DNA from: Penicillium oxalicum
Lineage: Eukaryota > Ascomycota > Eurotiomycetes > Eurotiales > Aspergillaceae
Direction: 5' to 3'
Assembly: GCF_001723175.1 (NCBI RefSeq)
Contig: NC_064656.1
Coordinates: forward strand, 496,001 to 560,000
DNA length: 64,000 nt
Both the position numbers and the translations under genes were made by a program. Positions 57,601-64,000 of this stretch are shown piece after piece. Position 1 is the stretch's first letter. Each line of letters starts with the position of its first letter. The notes under the pieces are model-generated. The model was not told where the DNA came from. It ran no database searches and saw nothing but the letters and a program-made list of their open reading frames with translations.

Positions 57601-58140
57601 GCATAAGCGGATGACCTAATCGATCTTTTCCCTTTTGCTTTCCCCCCTCTCCAAGGGAACGTGATTCTATCTTTAGAATCAACCTTTTTCTGCATCGTCA
57701 ATCAGCCCCTCCGTTGTCTCTATCGACTCCACGCTATTGTGCCGCGGGTTTGTGGCCCATTCAAGGAGCACCACCAATATCAAACTGGGCTCTCATAGTA
57801 TTGTCTTGACCTCCCTGTTTGATTCCCCGACTCCGGGTTAATCCTGTCTGCAAAGCCTGTCAGCTTTCTCCGACCACGGGGTACCCAAGGGCCATTCTGC
57901 CTCCCCGAGCGGCACAAGCAACACTTTGTAAACCATTTCTGCCATTCAATTCCGCGTCGTATTCTTTCTGCGCGTAGGAGGAAGAGCTCATCAGATTCTT
58001 TGTGAAACCAAGATCTCGAGGATTCATCCCCGCCGGTAGCTGTGAGACACGCGTCTCGGAGGAAGCAAGACAATCTCCATCCCCGGGGTTGACATCTTGC
58101 CGCGCGCGCCTGTTGCGCAACGCCTTTGCCCTTGCCGATC
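54622..58140. other. 3.5-kb divergent intergenic region, msb1 and rlmA
   Basis: No supported gene. Sequence from about 55800 to 57480 is visibly richer in A+T than the rest of the window and could hold old, decayed mobile DNA, but I recognise no transposon protein or terminal repeat. The 500 bp before rlmA are GC-richer and probably leader. Confidence 0.5.
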
Positions 58141-60108
58141 ATGGGTCGAAGGAAGATTGAGATCAAAGCGATCAAGGATGATCGGAATCGTTCAGTGTAA
58201 GTGTGGGCGCAACATCTGTTGGGGGCCTCAAATCTTCCCGGGTCACCTCCCAAATCCACCGTGCTGACTTGATCGCAGGACTTTTCTCAAGCGAAAGGGC
58301 GGTTTGTTCAAGAAGGCCCATGAGTTGGCCGTTCTATGCTCGGTCGATGTCGCGGTGATCATCTTTGGTCAGAATAAGAAACTGTACGAGTACTCTTCAT
58401 GTGACATGCAAGAAACTCTCGGTCGCTATCAATATGTATGCCATGAGACTCAGGAGCCAGTGGTGATCGTCGCATCTCGCATGCTCGGTAGATGGCTAAT
58501 TTGTCCCAATCTTTCTTCCTCCAGTTCGGTCCACCCCATGAACACAAAGGCCCTGATGATTTTTCTGGCAAGCGCGATGACGACGACGACGAAGATGATA
58601 TGACCCCGGCCCCCGAGGAAATTCAAGCCCAGCAGTCGCATCCGGGAGTTCCCGCTCATCTTCAACAACCAGGTTTCCAGCATATCAACCATGCTCCATC
58701 TGCCTCTCCGCCGGTGGCTCACAACGGTCTTCCTGGGATGCGACATGGCACACCACAGTCGCAGTCGTCTCGTCCCACATCCCGGAACCACGTTCGTCGC
58801 ATCAGCTCGAACCTCGGACCTCAGGGCCATGCGACGCCGCCTCCACCGCCGCCCCCGCCGCCCCAGAATGGGTATTACATGGCGAACCCATCCATGTACA
58901 ATCCGAATGTGCATGGGCCGGTCAGCCAGGTTCGACATGCAGGCCAGTACGCACAGTTCGGCCAAGCCCCCAATGGCCCTCCCGGAAACCCATCGCAGAT
59001 GCATCCGCAACATCCCCAGGGCCAACCACTGCATCACCCTCACGCGCCACACCACTTTCAGCATGTTCACATGGTCACCCAGCAGCAGATGGGAATGCCA
59101 TCCGTGTCGCATGCTCCAGTGCAGCAGATTCCACCGCAGCCGTTTATCTCGGAGCCAGGGAGAGGGTCGATGCCCCCGGCGTTTGCACCAGAGTCGCAGT
59201 CCGAACGAACGGTGCCCGTTGTGGAGAACTCGCAGGATAATCCTGCAACTGTCGTCAAAACCGAGCACAGCCAATCGCCGCCGCAGCCTCGACCCTTGTC
59301 CAAATCGCAGTCTCGCAGTATTTTCACCCCCATCGACGACCGGGGCTCAGTCTTGGCGCGCCAATTCGGATTCTATGACTCCCCGCAGAGCCAAAGCAAC
59401 CAACTCTTAAAGCCCGAATTTCCCCCGGAGAACGGCCATGAGGTCAAGTCGGCTCCTACGATCCCCGCACCCGAGCCGACGCGGTCGCTCTCCAGACCGA
59501 CGGCGGTGGATCTCAAGCCGCCATCACGGTCCAACAGTGGCCCATTGCCCTCAAAGCGGCCGCAACTCAAAGTGCAGATCCCAAGCGAGCACTCCGACCA
59601 TGGTAGTGCTACAGGCGAGTCGTCCTCCCGCGACTCTGCTGGTCAGAAGACGGCGACCCCAGCCAAGGATCCTCACCCTGCTGGAGTTGTACTTCCACCC
59701 CCGTCCCCCTCTGCAGGTGTTATTCTGAGTGCCGGCGCACAAGGGCCACCCAACCCGTTTGCTCGGCCCCCTCCCCCAGGATCGACAGGCCAGGCCAATT
59801 TTGCCGGCAGTGGAACCGCCGCCGGAAACGGGAACAATGGCTCAAACAACATTGAAACTCCCATCTCGGCGCTCCCGAGTCGTTTTGTTTCGGATAACCT
59901 CCTCCCTTCGCCATCCAGCTTTTTCCCCGAATGGGGCTTTGGTCGCTCCGGCCCCGACTCGAACCTCCTGCCCAGCCCACTGACTTTCCCCACGCCGGCG
60001 ATCCCTACCGGGCCAAGTTTCTCTCGAGAAGATGAGCAGGACAAGAAGCGAAAGTCTCCTGATGGGGGCAGCTCTGCGGACGGGGCGAGCAAGAAGCCCA
60101 AAACTTGA
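58141..60108 (+). CDS. rlmA: MADS-box transcription factor RlmA (MEF2/Rlm1 type)
   Basis: Exons 58141..58196, 58279..58435 and 58525..60108 give 598 residues. Residues 1-70 are a MEF2-type MADS domain: [40 protein letters not shown] and [19 protein letters not shown]. The remainder is low complexity: an acidic run DDDDDEDD, a poly-Pro stretch, and Gln/His-rich segments. Several SP/TP sites follow in the C-terminal third, then [16 protein letters not shown] and [16 protein letters not shown], and a basic KKRKSPDGG end that may be a nuclear signal. RlmA is the effector of the Pkc1-MpkA cell-wall-integrity pathway in Aspergillus, activating glucan and chitin synthesis genes. The two introns within the MADS region fit the family. 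MAP-kinase docking is expected but not pinpointed. Confidence 0.95.
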
Positions 60109-61317
60109 TCACATTTGGGCCGGATCACGTCCCGCGAAAGCAAAAACCAAAAACCAAAAAAAAATGTTGCAGCGATCGAACGTTATCGGTCAGGGAGAGA
60201 CGTCCTGGTTGATGATACCCCGGCCTCTCACTCTCGTCCCTCCCCTGTCGTGTGTTTTCCTTGCGTCAAATTGTGGTGTTCTTCTCCTTTCTCTCCCTTT
60301 TTTCCAGTTGAGTCTATGATCTTTCAACTCTCTATACCCGATTTTTGTTAGTTCTGTCAGATTTTGCCATTGATTGACTTGCCCCCGTTGTCTTTCCTTC
60401 CCTTCTCTTTGAGTCTCATTATCGCCTTGTCCATTGCTTCTTGACGGATCTTGTTGTGTCATGGGACGGTCCGGTTGGCCTCCGTCATTTCCACTCCCCT
60501 GCTCTCTCAGTTTCCCCACCATTTCTCTCATCTCTCGGTATGGAGTTCTCCACCAGGCTTGTAAAATTGGCGCTGGGTGTTGGGGGCCGATGTACATAAG
60601 CTCATCTGATCTACAATACTAATCCGATGTCTATGACCGTTGTTGGCTCGCCGTTCAACCGCAAACCCCCACCAAAGCATGACGCAATTCGCAGCCAAAA
60701 AAAAGGTCCTGTTCGGCCACCGTCGCAGCTCCTTTTTTTTTGCGCTCCTCGTACTTTTTGCCTCGTTCGCCTTCACCAAACCTCCCTCCCTTTTGTGAGG
60801 TATATTTGCATCGCCTCATGAATGATCATGTCCACATTTGGCTCCATCGGGATCGCCTTCCACCCCCTCCATTGAGTCGACCCACTTGGACGAGCTTTGT
60901 GCTCTGTCACATTTCTCGCCTTACGTAGGCAGCCCCCCTGAGCGAAAGTCCGAAAGCCCGAAACGCCCCTGCAACAGCTCAGCGTCGTGCCTCTCGATGG
61001 TTCCATCTGTTGACACACTACGTCAAAGTCGGCCGGTGATTACCGCTTCGGGCCAATGAAAGTGGGGAACGGCGTTGGAGAAGCGGGGGAGGGGAAACGA
61101 TCGAAGAGATCGCAGTCGAAGAAAAGAACAAAGTCGGAACCCGGTGAGGTGCACTGGCTTTCTTATAAATACGAGTTCCAGCACCTGTGTCTCTATCCTT
61201 TTTGATTCCACCAAGGTACACACACGGACTCTCTCTTCATTAGAGCATTGACCCACCCAATCACCCACAATCCCATTGTTACTTGATCCAGTATAACTCC
61301 GACGATCTTATCTCAAA
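60109..61317. other. Intergenic region, rlmA to GFA gene
   Basis: 1.2 kb of rlmA 3' region and GFA promoter; pyrimidine-rich around 60280-60420. A TATA box lies at 61164. No gene seen. Confidence 0.55.
61164..61170 (+). promoter_or_regulatory. TATA box of the GFA-domain gene
   Basis: TATAAAT 148 bp before the start codon at 61318, in the same relative position as the TATA box of the Hsp31-like gene. Confidence 0.6.
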
Positions 61318-62066
61318 ATGACTCTCACTGGAAGCTGCATGTGCGGAAGCGTGACATACTCGGCCGAAGGTAACTCTTCCACTGTGTTTATCGACCATGT
61401 CCATCCCGATTGTTGATATTGCATGAGTTGAGGCCGATGGGAGCTAATGCGAGACTTGTCCGACTCTACAGCCACCGAGTATCTGTCCGCCTTGTGCCAC
61501 TGCACTGACTGCCAAAAGGTACGTTGGCGGAAATGGAGCCCCTACTCAAGTTCCGTCCTGTCATGCTCGAATCCACGGAGGGATGCATGGATGCCACCTT
61601 CATCAGACAGCCATTGTTGACTCCATTTTTCGTCCTGTTTGAACAGTGGACCGGTGGTGCTTTCACCTCCAACGCCGTCGTCCCTCGCTCTTCCTTCAAG
61701 GTTACCAAGGGTATGTAGTTGAATCTCTCTGTTCTCTCTCATTCTCATCGCGAAAGAAAAGAAGAAGAAGAAATGCCCTTTTTTTTCATTGTGTCTAATC
61801 ATCACGCTCCAGGAACCCCTTCCACTTACGATGCCATCGGCAACTCGGGCAAGATCAACAAGCACTTCTTCTGCAGCAAGTGCGGCTCCGGCTTGTACAC
61901 CGAGCTGGAGGTGATGCCCGACAACACCGTCATCAAGGCGGGCACCCTGGACGGTGGTGCCGCGAGCTTGGGAGGCAAGGTGGATGTTGAGTTCTACGTC
62001 AAGGACCGTCCTTCTTACCTTGCGGCGGTGCCGGGCGCCAAGCAGGAGCAGGCTTTCGGTGCTTAA
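61318..62066 (+). CDS. GFA/DUF636-domain (CENP-V-like) zinc protein
   Basis: Exons 61318..61369, 61472..61518, 61647..61710 and 61813..62066 give 138 residues. The three cysteine clusters of the GFA fold are intact: GSCMCGSVTYSAE near the N-terminus, ALCHCTDCQKWTGG, and HFFCSKCGSGLYTELE. The segment GGAFTSNAVVPRSSFKVTKG between them is also typical. The family is named for glutathione-dependent formaldehyde-activating enzyme; most fungal members have no proven substrate, so only a zinc-binding GFA fold is claimed. The length matches the many 130-140-residue ascomycete homologues. Codon usage is strongly biased toward C-ending codons, suggesting good expression. Introns are 102, 128 and 102 nt. 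Confidence 0.93.
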
Positions 62067-63098
62067 GCGGGGGGAAAGCTGAAGGTTTTTCCTTTGACAA
62101 AAGCACTGATTTGATGATGATGAACGACGACGTTGATGATAGATTGAAAATGATGATACAGAATCTGAACCGCACTGACATGAGAGATACGTTGCCATGG
62201 CGTCCTTGTGTATATGTAGGATTGTTTGATGTATGCGAAGCATGGCCAAGGAGGTTTGTAGGTTTGTACCATGTAGTGGGTATCTTTGGAGACATCGTAA
62301 CTTGTATTGTACCTAGGTGGCAGCCATTGAAATGAGAGAAGATCTTGCAATGAGATGGAAAGATAGGCAGTTGTCCTGTGAAATTCAGTTCCAATCCCTA
62401 GAAAGATGTATGAAGTTCAAATGCGAGTTGATCCTCTCCTAGTGGCTGCACCTTTACGAGGTTTTGATCTTTTGAATTTTTGCCCTTTCATTACTTTTAT
62501 TTTTATTTTTCAATTTCTAACTTCTGAAATTATTTATCAACCAGGTATGGATGAACATCCATGTTCATCTGCAATTCTCACACTACCACCCAATTCACAT
62601 CTCCTTTTCTCCCTTCTCGGTACATTTTCCCTCGACGTGCCGAAGGAAGCCGGTTGCCGCCAAGTTCCAACTCTAAAATGAAGACCCGCACCGCACCGGA
62701 ACATGGCCGGACTTGACCAAAAAAATTGAGTCAATGCCCCCCCCCCTCCTCATCTAACTGAAAGAGTAAAGTATATCAGCGGGGTCATTCGTCTAGTCCA
62801 GGTGGAACTGTTCAACTCTTGAAGCTGACCAACACATCGCGGGCGGGGGGACACGGCCCAAGGGAACCTGGAACCTCCTGGCTACTGATACCACGCCGAG
62901 GTCGGACAGGAGCCGTGATATTCCTTCATCGTGCACAGCACCGGCAGCAAATTCCTCTCTTTTACGAAAACATCGAGAAAGAACCCGGAGCGTCGGATTG
63001 GACAAGACGGATAGAAACTAGATTCTCACATTGAAAGGAAGAATTACACAAGAAAAACTAAAGGGCACTGAAGAGAAAAAACAAAATTTCTCATCAAG
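62067..63098. other. Intergenic region, GFA gene to aminotransferase
   Basis: About 1 kb; AT-rich near 62460-62540, a poly-C run at 62739-62747, and a TATA-like GTATATC near 62771. No gene seen. Confidence 0.5.
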
Positions 63099-64000
63099 AT
63101 GGCGCAAACATCGACCATCTCCCGACGGGCTCAAAATGCCTCCATCGCAATGGGCTCCAGTACCATGTGGGAGGTCCTCGTCGACACTTGGTCCTCGACC
63201 AACCCAAACGGCTACATCAACGTCGGCGTCGCAGAGAACGCCCTCATGCACGCCGAACTCCAACAATATCTGAACCGTGAAAGACTCAATCTGCCCGTCG
63301 AATATCTCACCTACAACGACGGCGGACACGGGTCGACCACCCTCCGTCGCTCCATCGCCCACTTTCTCAATCGACACCTGCATCCGGCGAAACCGCTCGA
63401 CGCAGAGCAAATGGTCGCGACGAACGGGTGCTCCTCGGCTATTGAGCATGTCTCGTGGGCGTTTACGGATCCCGGAGAGGGCATTCTGCTGGGACAGCCG
63501 TTCTACGGGACTTTCATTCCGGATATGACGACGCGACCGGGCGCCGCGGTGGTGATGGTGCCGTTTGGCCAGGTGGATCCGTTCAGCCTGGACGCCGTGT
63601 CCAAATATGAAGAGGCGCTGATATCTTTTCAAACGTCGACGGGGAAGCCCGTCCGGGCGCTGATGCTGTGTCATCCGCATAATCCACTTGGACGATGTTA
63701 TCCCCGCCAAGTGCTGATTGAATTGATGCGACTATGTCAAAAGTATCAGATCCATCTGATCAGCGACGAGATCTACGCGCTGTCCGTCTTCGAGAACACC
63801 GTGGACGAGTCCCCCGCGCCGGTCAAGTTTGAATCCGCCCTCTCTATCGAGCTGGATGGGATCATTGATCCCGGCCTCGTCCATGTACTCTGGGGTATGA
63901 GCAAGGACTTTGGCGCAAATGGAATTCGGCTGGGCGTTGTCATCTCCCAGTCTAGTCCGGAGGTCTTGGGTGCTTTGAAAGCGACCTCTTTGTATTCATA
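63099..64000 (+). CDS. ACC-synthase-like class I/II aminotransferase, N-terminal 300 residues (cut by window edge)
   Basis: An uninterrupted frame from the Met at 63099 (AAGATGGCG) to the window end. It is a fold-type I PLP enzyme: GYINVGVAENALMHAEL and YNDGGHGSTTLRRSIAHFLN at the N-terminus, the cofactor-pocket stretch VATNGCSSAIEHVSWAF, the substrate loop GQPFYGTF, the conserved LCHPHNPLGRCYP and LISDEIYALSVF, and the PLP-lysine motif GMSKDFGANGIRLG with Lys269. NVGVAEN and the SKDFG context resemble 1-aminocyclopropane-1-carboxylate synthases more than ordinary aspartate aminotransferases. In fungi such proteins often occur in secondary-metabolite loci and seldom make ethylene precursors, so the true substrate is open. 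The missing C-terminus is about 130-150 residues. Confidence 0.9.
   Translation, partial: MAQTSTISRRAQNASIAMGSSTMWEVLVDTWSSTNPNGYINVGVAENALMHAELQQYLNRERLNLPVEYLTYNDGGHGSTTLRRSIAHFLNRHLHPAKPLDAEQMVATNGCSSAIEHVSWAFTDPGEGILLGQPFYGTFIPDMTTRPGAAVVMVPFGQVDPFSLDAVSKYEEALISFQTSTGKPVRALMLCHPHNPLGRCYPRQVLIELMRLCQKYQIHLISDEIYALSVFENTVDESPAPVKFESALSIELDGIIDPGLVHVLWGMSKDFGANGIRLGVVISQSSPEVLGALKATSLYS

Noticed and set aside
58450..59274. 274-codon minus-strand frame, Trp/Arg-rich
   Set aside because: Antisense shadow of rlmA; Trp and Arg arise from complementing Pro/His/Gln codons.
1..64000. CRISPR arrays, integrons, IS elements or phage genes
   Set aside because: The sequence is eukaryotic with spliceosomal introns throughout; no regularly spaced repeats or bacterial mobile genes were seen.

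Overview
The window is nuclear DNA of a filamentous ascomycete, most likely an Aspergillus- or Penicillium-like member of the Eurotiales. Genes carry short GT-AG introns (about 45-200 nt), coding GC is high, and several products read like Aspergillus proteins, including glucose-6-phosphate dehydrogenase GsdA, the MADS-box factor RlmA and the DscD E3-ligase subunit. No rRNA, tRNA, CRISPR array or intact transposon was found. Exon junctions were set by hand from splice signals, reading-frame continuity and family similarity, and every intact model adds up to a whole number of codons.

Left part (1-30 kb): compact housekeeping genes. In order: N-terminal part of a Cdh1/Fzr APC/C activator (-, cut by the left edge), M18 aspartyl aminopeptidase (+), DscD/DUF1746 (+), mitochondrial ClpP (-), an unrecognised 384-residue protein divergent from clpP (+), replication factor C subunit Rfc2 (-), the Sec20 SNARE (-), mitoribosomal mL53 (+), inorganic pyrophosphatase with a probable mitochondrial presequence (-), Dus2 tRNA-dihydrouridine synthase (+), a Fun30-type SNF2 remodeller (-), Vma21 (+), a two-CBS-domain protein (-), the mitochondrial phosphate carrier (+) and a Par32/Amu1-like repeat protein (+).

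Right part (30-64 kb): genes are separated by long non-coding stretches. In order: a DUF2406 protein (-), ribosomal protein eL33 (-), gsdA (+), a sucrose-transporter-like permease with a one-base deletion (+), an Hsp31/DJ-1-like protein also with a one-base deletion (+), an Msb1/Mug8 morphogenesis protein (-), rlmA (+), a GFA-domain protein (+) and the first 300 residues of an ACC-synthase-like aminotransferase that runs off the right edge (+). The deserts at 31.5-36.9, 37.8-40.9 and 54.6-58.1 kb hold microsatellites, long poly-G tracts and a strong hairpin, but no gene I can support.

Most genes act independently. Three links stand out: several products are mitochondrial (ClpP, mL53, phosphate carrier, probably the long pyrophosphatase form and perhaps the unknown ClpP neighbour); msb1 and rlmA, both tied to polarity and cell-wall integrity, are divergent neighbours; and the Par32-like gene, whose yeast relative controls ammonium transporters, has strong GATA-factor motifs upstream.
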